Positions 1 through 10,079 of a stretch of 64,000 bases of DNA are shown piece after piece. How positions within the stretch are numbered: the stretch's first letter is position 1; each line of letters starts with the position of its first letter. A program made the position numbers and the translations under genes. This DNA is from Spinacia oleracea (lineage: Eukaryota > Streptophyta > Magnoliopsida > Caryophyllales > Amaranthaceae), in assembly GCF_020520425.1 (NCBI RefSeq), contig NC_079487.1, positions 104,566,141 through 104,630,140 on the forward strand, read 5' to 3'. The notes below the pieces were generated by a model. The model was not told where the DNA came from, did no database searches, and saw only the letters and a program-made list of their open reading frames with translations.

Positions 1-377
1 TAAAGAAAGGAGAGGGAGTTAAGGGGGAGGAGGAAAAGTGGTTTCCCTCTCTTTCAAATGGAAAAGATTTTTCCGTTTTTGAGGGAGTTATGGAAAATTA
101 TTGAACAACGTAACATAAAATGATTGAAAAGGGAAAAATCGATTTTCATGAAAACATTTTACACCCTACCAAACGGAGTCTTAATGTTTCTAACACAAAA
201 ACATAGTTTAAGGTAGTTGGTTTACCAAAATCAAAGTAATAAGTGCAATAGTGATCTTAAAATTTTCAATAAACTGACTTATTTCTCCAGTGAGTAATTT
301 ATTTGACATTCATGGATCGAGTTATAGCATTTTGGAGGTTAAAAGAAAGCGAATAGTGAATCGTTTGCATTGTGCAG
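1..377 (+). other. Intron of the ITN1-like gene (3' part)
   Basis: Non-coding DNA upstream of the exon at 378. The reading frame of that exon is closed by a TGA just upstream (around 357-359), and a T-rich stretch followed by TGTGCAG ends at 377, which is a good splice acceptor. The first 180 bases are purine-rich and end with an ACCAAACGGAGTCTTAA-like stretch, which looks like one end of a Tourist-type MITE, but the other end is outside the window. Confidence 0.6.
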
Positions 378-1217
378 ATAGTCAATGAACTCCTCCTCCT
401 ACCAGAAACCAATGTAAATGCATTGACAAGAGACCGGAAAACTGCCATGGATATTGCAGAAGGGCTACCTCTATCAGTAGAAATAACAGAGATAAGGGAT
501 TGTCTGATGCGAAATGGTGGAGTGAAAGCTAACGAATTGAACCAGACAAGGGATGAACTTCGAAAAACTGTGACAGAAATCCAAAAAGATGTCCACTCTC
601 AACTTGAACAAACTCGAAGAACCAACAAAAATGTAAACGGAATTGCCAAAGAGTTAAAAAAGCTACACAGAGAAGGAATCAACAATGCAACAAACTCAGT
701 AACTGTTGTTGCAGTACTTTTCGCAACTGTGGCATTCGCTGCCATTTTTACAGTTCCAGGTGGGGATTATAATTCAGGAACAGCTGTGGTGGCTAGCAGA
801 ACTTCATTTAAGGTGTTCTTCATCTTTAACGCGATTGCACTCTTTACATCTTTGTCGGTGGTGGTGGTTCAGATAACAGTGGTGAGGGGTGAGACTAAAT
901 CTGAGAGGAAAGTGGTTGAAGTGATCAATAAGTTGATGTGGTTGGCTTCAGTATGTACTAGTGTTTCATTTGTTTCATCATCTTATATAGTTGTAGGACG
1001 ACATTACGCGTGGGCTGCTGTTTTTGTTACTATTTTAGGTGCAGGGGTTATGGGAGGGGTGCTTGGTACCATGACTTATTTTGTTGTTAAGTATAAAAGG
1101 ATCAGAAAAGTGAGGAGGAAAGAGAAATCATCAAGGAAAGCTGCTACTCAATCACTTCATGATCATACTGATGTACTTTCTGAAGATTCTGCTGTTAATG
1201 CAATCTATGCAATCTGA
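378..1217 (+). CDS. Ankyrin-repeat/PGG-domain membrane protein, ITN1-like (last exon)
   Basis: C-terminal 279 residues of a plant ankyrin-repeat protein of the ITN1 type, plasma-membrane proteins linked to salt and stress responses. The first 30 residues are the end of the last ankyrin repeat (ETNVNALTRDRKTAMDIAE). A hydrophilic helix rich in Q, R and K follows (DVHSQLEQTRRTNKNVNGIA), then the PGG domain, with NATNSVTVVAVLFATVAFAA as its first membrane helix and the FTVPGG motif after it. Three further hydrophobic segments follow, then a basic, Ser-rich cytosolic tail ending in NAIYAI. The exon starts in phase 0 after TGTGCAG. The ankyrin exons lie left of the window, so the true start cannot be seen. 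No frameshift or internal stop is present. Family assignment is from recognised motifs; the specific orthologue is not determined. Confidence 0.88.
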   Translation: MVNELLLLPETNVNALTRDRKTAMDIAEGLPLSVEITEIRDCLMRNGGVKANELNQTRDELRKTVTEIQKDVHSQLEQTRRTNKNVNGIAKELKKLHREGINNATNSVTVVAVLFATVAFAAIFTVPGGDYNSGTAVVASRTSFKVFFIFNAIALFTSLSVVVVQITVVRGETKSERKVVEVINKLMWLASVCTSVSFVSSSYIVVGRHYAWAAVFVTILGAGVMGGVLGTMTYFVVKYKRIRKVRRKEKSSRKAATQSLHDHTDVLSEDSAVNAIYAI

Positions 1218-2209
1218 TGAACATTAAACAACCATTACTTGTGTTCAGTACGCGATATATCCTCCCAATTAAAGACAAGAGGCTTTACTGGTTGATTGAT
1301 CATCTTCAAAGCTCGAAAAGCATGGATTTATGAAGGGGAGAAACTTTGGAAAGAAGAACTACAATAGAAGTAATTAATGAAGTGTTTCTTCTTCAGAACA
1401 TCATTGGAACAAATTGAAGAGTTCATAGTTGTGTACTTGGCTTTCTTGTGATTGTTCTAAAACAGGGTTGCTTTAAACAAGAACCAAAAACCATCAGATT
1501 TTGGGGGAAAAAAAAAGTTTAAGAGTAGGAAAGCAAATACAGTAGGTGAAGTAAAACTGTCAGATTTGCATGTTTCATCTTTCAATTCATGTTTGTTTAA
1601 CTTTGTATAATTATCTAAATGGTTTCAACATGCAATTTTTATCCGATAATTTCAACGTTGATTTAAAGTTCCTCTCAAACTCTTGTATCATTTTATATAG
1701 GAAAAATTAACGTCATCATCCTAACTATAATCACATACATTTCATGATTTCATCTACTGCTAGAATAATGAAGAGTCCGACTCGTCACTAGAATATGATA
1801 CTTGAACGGTATCATGACATAGGTGCAAGAAATGGTGTAAATGTGTAATAACGTCATCATCCTAACTATAATCACACCATTTCAAGTCTTTACACATAGG
1901 TGCAAAATTGGTTTGGAAAGGAAAAAATGGACCGGGCTGGATTGCAAGTCTTTCGGTCGATTTTTGGTCCAATATGGTCCAAAATCCTTTCAAAACCGGT
2001 TACATGTAGACAAACAACTAAAATGATTAATCTCCTCCTTTAATATGTTGAAAAATTACTATATTATGTAAAATTATGTAGTAAAATCTAAGAGTATTTC
2101 AGATAAGCCTTCAAAAGAGACACCTAAACAATTAGTTTTCTCTTTTTTTTTTTTGGTTCCCATATTTTATAGAGAAAACAGGAAAACGTCTTCCGGATGG
2201 ACATACAAT
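1218..2209. other. 3' flank of the ITN1-like gene with a 28-bp direct repeat
   Basis: AT-rich DNA holding the 3' UTR of the upstream gene (probably to about 1640). An exact direct repeat (TAACGTCATCATCCTAACTA and eight more bases) occurs at 1708-1735 and 1849-1876. Around 1925-2010 there is a GGTCC/ACCGG-rich stretch, and 2027-2155 resembles 2745-2870 inside the next element. No gene is seen. Confidence 0.55.
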
Positions 2210-2218
2210 GATACAACT

Positions 2219-3057
2219 AGGGGTGTGCAAAAACCGATCCGGATCTGAAAAATGGACCAACCGGATCGAGCCGAAGATAATATGTTCGGTCTCTGGGTCG
2301 AGAAATATCATTTTTCGGTCTTGAGTCGGGGCCGGTCCAAAACCCTTTAAAATCGGATTTTGGACCGGTTTTTCCTTTAAAAAATATAATGTAAACTATT
2401 TACTCCCTCCGTATTTATTTAAGAGATACACTTAGTCGGACACGGGTATTAAGAAAAAAATTGAATGAAATAAAATAATAAAGCAAATGGGATTGGATAG
2501 ATATTTTAATAATTAATTAAATGGGGACCATGTCATTTTTGGCGGTGGGAGGTGGGGTGAGTTTATGAAATTATTTGTTTAATAGGATAGTGGGTCATAG
2601 GGTAAATTAGATGTATTATTTAATTAGATTGTGGGGTTGATAAGTTACTAAAAATAGCAAGTGTATCTCTTAAATAAATACGGCCGGAAAAGGCAAGTGT
2701 ATCCCTTAAATAAATACGGATGGAGTAAAAAGTAGGAGTAATTTTTTCCTTTAATGTGTTGCAAATATCACTATATTGTGAGGTATTTTATTTTACCTTC
2801 CAAAAAAGTCTTTACGCAATTAGTTTTTTTATATATATTTTTCCTTTTTTACTATCTTTTGTAGCAAAAAAAATATAGCAATAAGTTTACAACTGGTTTG
2901 AACCGATCTGGTCCGGGTTCTAGACAGATTTCTCCGGTCGGGTCCTGTCCAAACATATCTAGTACGGTCTCCGAATTTTAAATTATCAAATTTCCGCTCT
3001 TCGATCCGGTCCGAATCGGTCCACTCCGGGTTTGGACCGATGAACACCCCTAGCTAC
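2219..3057. mobile_element. Non-autonomous DNA transposon, AGGGGTGTGCA ends
   Basis: The ends are inverted: AGGGGTGTGCAAAAACCGAT on the left and ATGAACACCCCTAG near the right. Internal subterminal arms rich in GGACCGG/CCGGTCC face each other. The direct repeat GATACAACT lies immediately outside (2210-2218 and 3058-3066) and would be a 9-bp target duplication; the right copy is six bases beyond the CACCCCT motif, so the exact right terminus is uncertain. It has no coding capacity. A Stowaway MITE is nested at 2401-2727. A hAT or Mutator-like origin is possible. Confidence 0.6.
2401..2727. mobile_element. Stowaway-type MITE nested in the 2219-3057 element
   Basis: Starts TACTCCCTCCGTATTTATTT and ends with its inverse, AATAAATACGGATGGAGTA, with TA at both outer edges. 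The right terminal sequence is present twice in tandem (AAGTGTATCTCTTAAATAAA near 2658 and AAGTGTATCCCTTAAATAAA near 2695), so one end has been duplicated. Confidence 0.85.
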
Positions 3058-3646
3058 GATACAACTGATCAACTGTAACGGCGTTAATAGAATTTGTATT
3101 GCTTGGAATGAATGTTTGCACGTAGCTTACTAGCTTAGTAGTTATCAATCAATAACTAATTCATTTGACTTTGATCCATCAATCTTGAATCTTGATGGTT
3201 GCAAAATACTACGTATTTATTTTGCTTAAATTCCGTCATTAATTCTTCAATCCATGACTATTGTTACTCTTTTTCTTTTTTCCAAGTGTTTAATTATATA
3301 ATTTCTCTGTTACATAAATATCGTACTATGTTGATTTTTGAACTATTCACGTTGTGCCTTTGACCATCTAATATACAAATATATAAAAGAAAATATGTAA
3401 TCATGTACTCAGTACTCCTCAAGATCTTGTAAATTCGTATCAATATATATTTTCTATATTTCATTTTTTTTTATAATATTTAGTTATGCATAATTCGAGA
3501 GCTTAAGAGCAAAGTTGTGTATTGAAAAATATAAAAGTCAACACGGTGCAATATTTAACGAATGGATGAAGTATCTGTTTTTAATTAATGACAATGTGAA
3601 ATGAATTGAACTGAACTACGTACGGAGTATCTATTAAGGTGCATTA

Positions 3647-3969
3647 GAGCATCTACAATGGTAAGCTAATTTCTAAATTAGCTTGTCATGCCACATAATA
3701 TTTCAAGCTATTTTCCTTTCTAGCTAGTTAGTACCCTAGTGGTTAGCTATTAGATTGGTATTTATTGTAGTCATATTTGTCAATCAATATTTTAATTTAA
3801 TTTAATTTAATATTATTTCATTGGCCAAGTTTTTTCAAGCAAATTAGCTTAAATAAGCTAATTTGCTTGGCCAAGCTAATTTATTATTTCAACTCCAATG
3901 GTCAAGCTAGTAGCTTGGAATTTCTAAAAATTGCAAGCAAGTCCCTAGCTACAACCATTGGAGATGCTC
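3647..3969. mobile_element. Tourist/Harbinger-like MITE
   Basis: Terminal inverted repeats GAGCATCTACAATGGTAAGC and the inverse of ACAACCATTGGAGATGCTC, flanked by TTA on both sides (3644-3646 and 3970-3972). The interior is AT-rich with many AAGCTAATTT/AAATTAGCTT inverted copies that can fold. It has no ORF of its own. Confidence 0.8.
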
Positions 3970-4121
3970 TTATAAACTTATTGTCACTAGACTACTACAT
4001 GTGTATTATGAACTTAACTTATCTGTATTTTTATCTGAACTTATTTTAGTTATAACTTATTAACTGAGTAGCTCTTGCTTTTTCCAAACGTATCTTATTT
4101 AAACTTATTTTTTCTAAAATA

Positions 4122-4385
4122 TACTCCCTCCGTCCCTTAATACTCGCACCGTTTCTGTTGGACACGCTTGCCAATGCACATCTTTGACTACCAATATCTT
4201 ATACTACATATTATGAAAATTTAGAAAAATATTAATATTTTGAAAATATATATTAAGATGAATCCAACAATATATTATATAGTAACATTTGTTTTCATAT
4301 ACTAAAAATAAAATAGGGTCAAAGTGAATTATGTGAATAGTGCAAAAAGTCAAAACGGTGCGAGTATTAAGGGACAGAGGGAGTA
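4122..4385. mobile_element. Stowaway-type MITE
   Basis: TACTCCCTCCGTCCCTTAAT at the left is matched by ATTAAGGGACAGAGGGAGTA at the right, with TA at both edges. The subterminal sequences TACTCGCACCGTTT and ACGGTGCGAGTA extend the inverted arms to about 30 bp. Confidence 0.88.
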
Positions 4386-4454
4386 TGAAAATAAGATGAA
4401 CATAATAAAGCCTAAATTAAGTTGAAACTTTTTTTTTTTAAAAGTTAAAAGATT

Positions 4455-5085
4455 CTGGTTCGAGCATTGTTAATGGTGGGGTTTTTTTTTTTGCACTTGG
4501 GGAAAAATGGAAATTTTGGGGCTTAATGGTGGGGAAAATTTTGCTCTTGGAGTGGGGGAAAATGAAAATCCCCATGGCATGGGGATTTTTTGCTTTTGGA
4601 TGGGGAATTTTTAGTCAATCATGACGTGCCATGTGGCATGCCATGAAAGTCTTTGTAACAATTGTTTTTCAAATGCCATTTTTTTTATATTTCTGATTCA
4701 TAAAAAAATTAAATAAAATTACCATCGTTTATAAAATTTTAAGATCTACAAATAAACATCCATATTGATATAATTTAACCAAAAAAAATTATCACTCTAA
4801 TTTGATTATTTACAACTATAATTACCAAAAACTTAATTACTCATCTTCTAATTTTCTGTTTTTTATTTTATTATTTTTATTATTATTGTTGTTGTTGTTA
4901 AAGAAAGAAGTAGTGTGTTAAGGGAGAGGGGTGAGGTGATTTTATTTTGCTCATGGATAAGAGGGAGGTGTGGAAAAATAAAATACCAATGAAAAAAAAA
5001 GATAATGATGAGTGAGAAAATGAGTAGAGAGAGAAGGATGAAGATTTTTTTTACACATGGTTAACAATGGTCAGGCAAAGGCTTA
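4455..5085. mobile_element. Possible MITE with CATTGTTAA ends
   Basis: The left end GAGCATTGTTAATGGTGGGG faces a right end whose inverse reads CCATTGTTAACCATGTG. A purine/T-tract-rich interior includes a CCCCATGGCATGGGG palindrome at about 4570. The target duplication is not clear, so the borders are approximate. Confidence 0.4.
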
Positions 5086-5416
5086 TATAGTTGTAATCCG
5101 TATGAACGTTATGCTTTCACTAGTTTACTCAAAGTAGTCCGTACATGCGTCTGAAAGCAAAGTCGTTTGTTTAATTTAACTCAAGATCTCATTGTTTTTA
5201 GTGAACCAATATGCAACGAACATATCACATGACAATAACTTCCAAATCTCCTTTTTATCATCTTCTTGTTTTGCACCTTGTAAGGTTGATAAACCACTTA
5301 CATTTCTAGTAGGAAGGATAATTACTAATTAATCATCATAGTTGAATATTATAAGGAAAATGATACATAAGGCCATACATAAAGAAAATTAAAATTAAAA
5401 ATATTTGTTTATATTA

Positions 5417-5679
5417 TACTTCCTCCGTCTTTTAATACTCGCAACGTTTGTAAGTTTCACGCATGCCAATGCACAACTTTGATCATTTATATTTTAAACT
5501 CTCTTTATGCAAAAATTATAAAAAGTTGATATTTTGAAAATATTCATTGAGACGAATCTAACATGATCTCACATGACTATGTTTTATCTTATATAAAAAA
5601 CACTATGAATAGTCAAAGTAGATTATATGAATAGTGACAAAAGTCCAAACGTTGCGAGTATTAAAAGACGGAGGAAATA
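5417..5679. mobile_element. Stowaway-type MITE
   Basis: TACTTCCTCCGTCTTTTAAT at the left, and the inverted copy ATTAAAAGACGGAGGAAATA at the right. The subterminal ACTCGCAACGTTTG is mirrored by CAAACGTTGCGAGT. It lies just downstream of the 3' end of the minus-strand coiled-coil gene. Confidence 0.85.
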
Positions 5680-5813
5680 TTAAATACGGAGTATTAATAA
5701 TACTGATTGACGCGCAATTTTATCATACATTTCTAAATTAATTCTAATTTAAAAGATCATTAAATGCTTATTTGTAGTCCTATATCCTGCATATATATCA
5801 TTTAAAAAAAAGA

Positions 5814-8428
5814 TTAGGCAACTTTAATAAAACGCCTTTGCTCCAACGAGTTTCGAAGATTATCTCTAATGAGCTTTAAGTTGTCAAGGACTTGTTTCAC
5901 ATTTTCACTTTTGACCTCCAAAGGCAATGGCCCATTTGATGAAGAATTGACCGGTTCAACAATAGGGCTCATTGTAACCAACGCCATTGAATTATCAACA
6001 TCACTTTTATCTTCATCCTCCTCTATTTCATCATTGTTGCTTTTCTCCTCCAACGCTAATTGCTTCAATCTGGAAGATTTCAAACATTTTTGCTTGTAAT
6101 GTTTATAAATTTAGTGTTTGTTTGTTTGAAAAAAGTTTGAAAACTGAAGATTTCTTAATATGACCCGACACGACAAAACTAGCGAAATTGACACGACATA
6201 ATACAAAATTACTTAGAGAAAATACGAAGTTGACTTGACACGAAACGTACTCGAACATGCACTACCCATTAGATTTATTCGTCATGTAAGTTACGTAATT
6301 ATCCTGCTTTTTACGTAGTTTTGATAAATAATTTGGTACAACAAAAAATGTCTTATTTTACAATTTGCTTAAGTAAACCTCTATTTGGTTATTGTAGCAT
6401 TGGAGAACTAGTTTTGATTTATGATTTTCAGTAATTCACATCATTGGACAAACATAAATTAATACTCCCTCCATTTCTTTTTGTTTGTTACGTTTGGACT
6501 TTTGCACGTTTATTAACGTATATTAAAGATTTTTGTATTTTTTATTGAAAAAATAAACCCAAGTAAAACGGTTTTGGATCCTCTAGAGTTCTAAAATAAC
6601 TCTACAAGGTAGAGTTTGAGCATCTCAACCATTGAATGAAAAATCAATGGTTTATATATTATCTTTCCAAAATTCTCCCTATTTTTTCTCATCAATATGA
6701 GCCATTGATTTTAAAATGTATGGTTTAGATACAAATCTACCTTGTAGAGTTTTATTAAGACTCTAGAGGATCCGGACTCAAGTAAAACCTCAATCCACTA
6801 ATCATTCCAACAACCAATAAAATTGTTTTATTTATCAAAATGAACCAATGATGGAAAAGCACACATAAAAACTGGCACAAAATATGACAATATAATAAAT
6901 TTATAAAAGAAAAGATTCTACCACGTAACAAACATTGTGAAACACTCTAAAATGAATACGTAACAAACAAAAAGAAACGGAGGGAGTACATATTAATACA
7001 TGATTCCTAACAAGTGACAACCTCAATCCCTCAACAAAGATGAAACTTCCATGAATCAAACAACAAGACTAGCACTAAGAAACTCTTGTTTAAATCTCCT
7101 TATAATTAGGCTAATCAATAAAACAAAGTAATTTTTTTCCCGAATGAGTATAAGGGAAACACAAATTACAAACATAGGAGGAGAATTTAAACCTGCGACC
7201 TGTCATAAACAAGCTCTCGATTTTAACTACCAAAACATCATTGGAGGAATAAACACCTATGAGAGTGGACCGCGTCGTGTTAAAATCTTATACACATCTT
7301 TGAATAAAATGGATTCTTTATATTTCCTCTGTTATTTTTTAAATGTCACAATTATTTAGACACGTTTGTCAATATACGATATCAAATATTAATATATTTT
7401 ATTATGGATAAGAAAAAATTATAAAAAGTTTATATTTAAAGACTATTCATTGAGATGAATTTAATAAAACACTACATGACTATATTTTTTCATATGCATA
7501 AACAAAAAAGGAAGTCAAATGAACTTGTGTGAATAACATCAAAAACTCGATTGTGTCATGTAGTACTTCTAAGGTGCACCCGGATTTTTTTAGAGCACAT
7601 TTTTTCTCACATGTACAAACCATGTCAAGAAATACTGTGAGAGAGAGTCCATCAAAGGGCATAAAAACACCATTTGATGCATACAAAAAATTGTAATACT
7701 TACATCTCACATGCAAGAAGGAGAGGGGGGTGGTGGTGGTTAATTTATGCTCCGTACTTGACTAGAAAACAAGATAATAATACTAATTAAATTTGAAAAT
7801 TCAAAAGGGAATTTCTTAAAACATTATGCCACTCACCCGTGACAATCATCATCCAATTCTTGTCGCTCACATTGATCTTGGCGTTTTTGCACCAAATTAA
7901 TCTCAGATTCTGTAATTTCCTCTGCAATTTCACTGTTAATCGAGCTCGATTTCGAACCTTGAAGCCCAGGAAGAAGATGATCTTCTTCTTGATTAAAACT
8001 TGTTGAAGTGATCGATGACATGCAAGAAACATCATCAGAAGCATTTGATGAGCTCAATTCAGATTCCTCAATGTTTTTATTCATGGGAATGTTTAAAGAT
8101 TCAAGCTTCTTTCTCAGGGAATTTAGCTTCTTCTCTGCTTTTCTTCTCAACTTCATCTCAATCTTTACCTGCTCCTCTAACTCACTCAACTGATTCACAA
8201 ATTCAAACTCATTAAACTCAAATACCCGTGTCAGATCCCCGTCATACCAACATAGGTTTGACCAAAATCACAAAAAACAGAATCATTAAAAAGTTTTCAT
8301 AAACAGAATCTACATACCTTAATAGCCAAAAGCTCAACATTGTGTTCAGCAGCTCTAGAAGAAGCCCTTTCAGCTAGTAATCTGCCTCTTAAGCAATCAA
8401 CAGTTATCAATGCAGTTTCTCCTTTCAT
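5814..8428 (-). CDS. Small acidic coiled-coil protein, three exons, unknown function
   Basis: Exons on the minus strand are 8428-8318, 8189-7837 and 6069-5814. The junctions AAG|GTATGT, CAG|TTG, CGG|GTGAGT and CCAG|ATT keep phase and give 720 nt, or 239 aa. The start MKGETALITVDCLRGRLLAE is the first ATG of the frame. Residues 20-75 form a helix rich in E, R and K (LSELEEQVKIEMKLRRKAEK, then LNSLRKKLESLN), a likely coiled coil. The middle is Ser- and Glu-rich and probably disordered. The last 30 residues (VKQVLDNLKLIRDNLRNSLE) form a second amphipathic helix. I do not recognise the family; it resembles plant proteins annotated only as uncharacterised. A TATA-like TATATA lies near 8470 on the plus-strand coordinates, about 40 bp before the ATG. 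Intron 2 is 1.8 kb and contains two nested MITEs. Exon structure is my inference from splice sites. Confidence 0.75.
6463..6988. mobile_element. Stowaway-like element in intron 2 of the coiled-coil gene
   Basis: Left end TACTCCCTCCATTTCTTTTT and right end AAAAAGAAACGGAGGGAGTA are inverted, with TA at both edges, and TTTGTTTGTTACGTTT is mirrored internally. The size is inflated by a second MITE at 6570-6779. Confidence 0.85.
6570..6779. mobile_element. Nested MITE with GGATCCTCTAGAGT termini
   Basis: GGATCCTCTAGAGT at the left and ACTCTAGAGGATCC at the right form the inverted ends, continued by CTCTACAAGGTAGA and TCTACCTTGTAGAG. The host sequence AAGTAAAAC is repeated directly outside both ends (6561-6569 and 6780-6788), a 9-bp duplication typical of Mutator-like MITEs. 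Confidence 0.75.
7310..7560. repeat. Degenerate MITE remnant
   Basis: The stretch has the internal features seen in the other MITEs here (GACACGTTTGTCAATATACG near 7360, then AAAATTATAAAAAGTTTATA and GAGATGAATTTAATAAAAC), but its ends are eroded. It lies in intron 2 of the coiled-coil gene. Confidence 0.45.
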
Positions 8429-10079
8429 CTTAATTCTCCTCCCCTTTTACCAAAAATGGCCGCATTGAAATATATAAAAATAATTGAATATCTTATATTT
8501 GTAACTCCAGAAAATGGAGCGGATGATAGAAATGATTTTATGTTCTGACAATTTAAGTGGGGTAAAGTGTACTTATTGTTTGATTTTTGAAGGGTTCAAA
8601 ACTTTTTTTCCCACCTCACTCAACCACCGACTAAACTTCAAGAATACTCCTATTCATTTCGAATAATGGGACCCCAAACAATTACAGTCACCTTTTCTTG
8701 GTTTAATATTTTATTTATTTTTATTTTTATTTTTATTTTTATTTATTAAGCATGTTTGTTTGTTTTCGAACAGAGCATTTAAATTGTCTTATTATGTTAA
8801 TGAGGAAAATTGTCCACCTATAATACTCCTAATTACTGTGTAATTTAAAATTAACCGACCGTCCAACAAAGCTCTGTGAGAAGCAGTGCATATTTTTGAG
8901 AGTGAATATTAAAAAAAAATATGGACAGAATTTCATCTAAAGTCTTGAGTATCACTCTTTAAAACATAAACCAACTAAGTTAGTGTTGCTAAAAAAAAAA
9001 AACTAAGTTAGTTGATATTCACTTTCCCATATCAATGAAGACTTATATAGTTTGACTTGTGAGGCAACGGACAAAGTCGTCGAATACACCAATTGTTAAT
9101 TTTCTCACAAGAAAGACAACCAAATATTTAAGGGATTTACGGGATTAAAATCCAACTTAGCTACACGAGTCATTAGTGGAATGTGGACGATTTATTGTCT
9201 GAATATAACTCGAGGTTGAATTAAACCAAATAAAATCTTGTGATCCATACAATTTAACTTATGATCCGAATATGACTCGAATTAAATCAAACCAAATAAA
9301 ATCTTACGATCTGGTTTAATTTATGATCCGAATATGACTCGGATTGAATTGAATCGAATCTAACCCAAATCAAGGCTTTTTTGAAGCTACTCTTTTGCCT
9401 AGACTATAAAAAGGAATATGTAGTACCAAAAGTTGAACAAAACCCCACCACCGTCCCCTAAAATAGGATAAAGAAAAAAAATCAGTCACGAGGATACAGA
9501 ATGCTCATTGAGTTGCTCCACCAAAATTATTAATTTTATCACCATTTTCTGTCACACAAATATGCACTTCCTCCTCTTCCATCTTTTACACTTTTACTCA
9601 CGGATTCACGGACTCACGTCTCACGGGATATATAATTATATATCACAAAGTCAGTGAAACATCAAACATGTCAAGGACTGCGTGTCATGTTCAAATCTCC
9701 CCTCCTCCATTTGTAATTTTCATATTTTAACGGACAAATTAGAGCTAGAATATGGCTGATAAAACAAGGTCGATAAATGATCTTAATACAGTGCATTTAC
9801 CCTTCTGTATATGCCAGTTTAGCCTATGACGTGAATGTATTGCCAAATTATTTCCACTCTTAACATCAGTACAGTACATCATCTTGCACCTTTGCATATC
9901 TCTTGTAAGAAAATCTCTAGTCATAAATTTCCCCTGTCAACTTAGAGAGTACAAAAGCAGATGTAGACAGGTTAATAATAATCACATTTATGATCAACGA
10001 AAACTACATTCTAACAATTCGAAAACTCAGTTGCTAGCTACCCCCCATGATGGCGAATTTGGGTTGAATTGCTGGGGTA
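8429..10079. other. Intergenic: promoter of the coiled-coil gene and 3' flank of the RBR gene
   Basis: AT-rich. It contains an ATTTTT-rich run at 8705-8750 and a degenerate tandem repeat of about 70 bp at 9199-9370, in which GATCCGAATATGACTCG and AACCAAATAAAATCTT recur three times. No ORF with support. The segment from about 9850 is probably the 3' UTR of the RBR gene. Confidence 0.6.
9199..9370. repeat. Degenerate tandem repeat, about 70-bp unit
   Basis: Units begin near 9199, 9260 and 9331. Each has a GAATATAACTCG/GAATATGACTCG core followed by (A)TTGAATTAAA and AACCAAATAAAATCTT. The copies are 80-90% alike by eye. Confidence 0.6.

Noticed and set aside
6575..6590. GGATCCTCTAGAGT looks like a cloning-vector polylinker
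   Set aside because: The same sequence is present in inverse orientation 190 bp away and the pair is flanked by a 9-bp direct repeat, so it is a transposon terminal repeat, not vector contamination.
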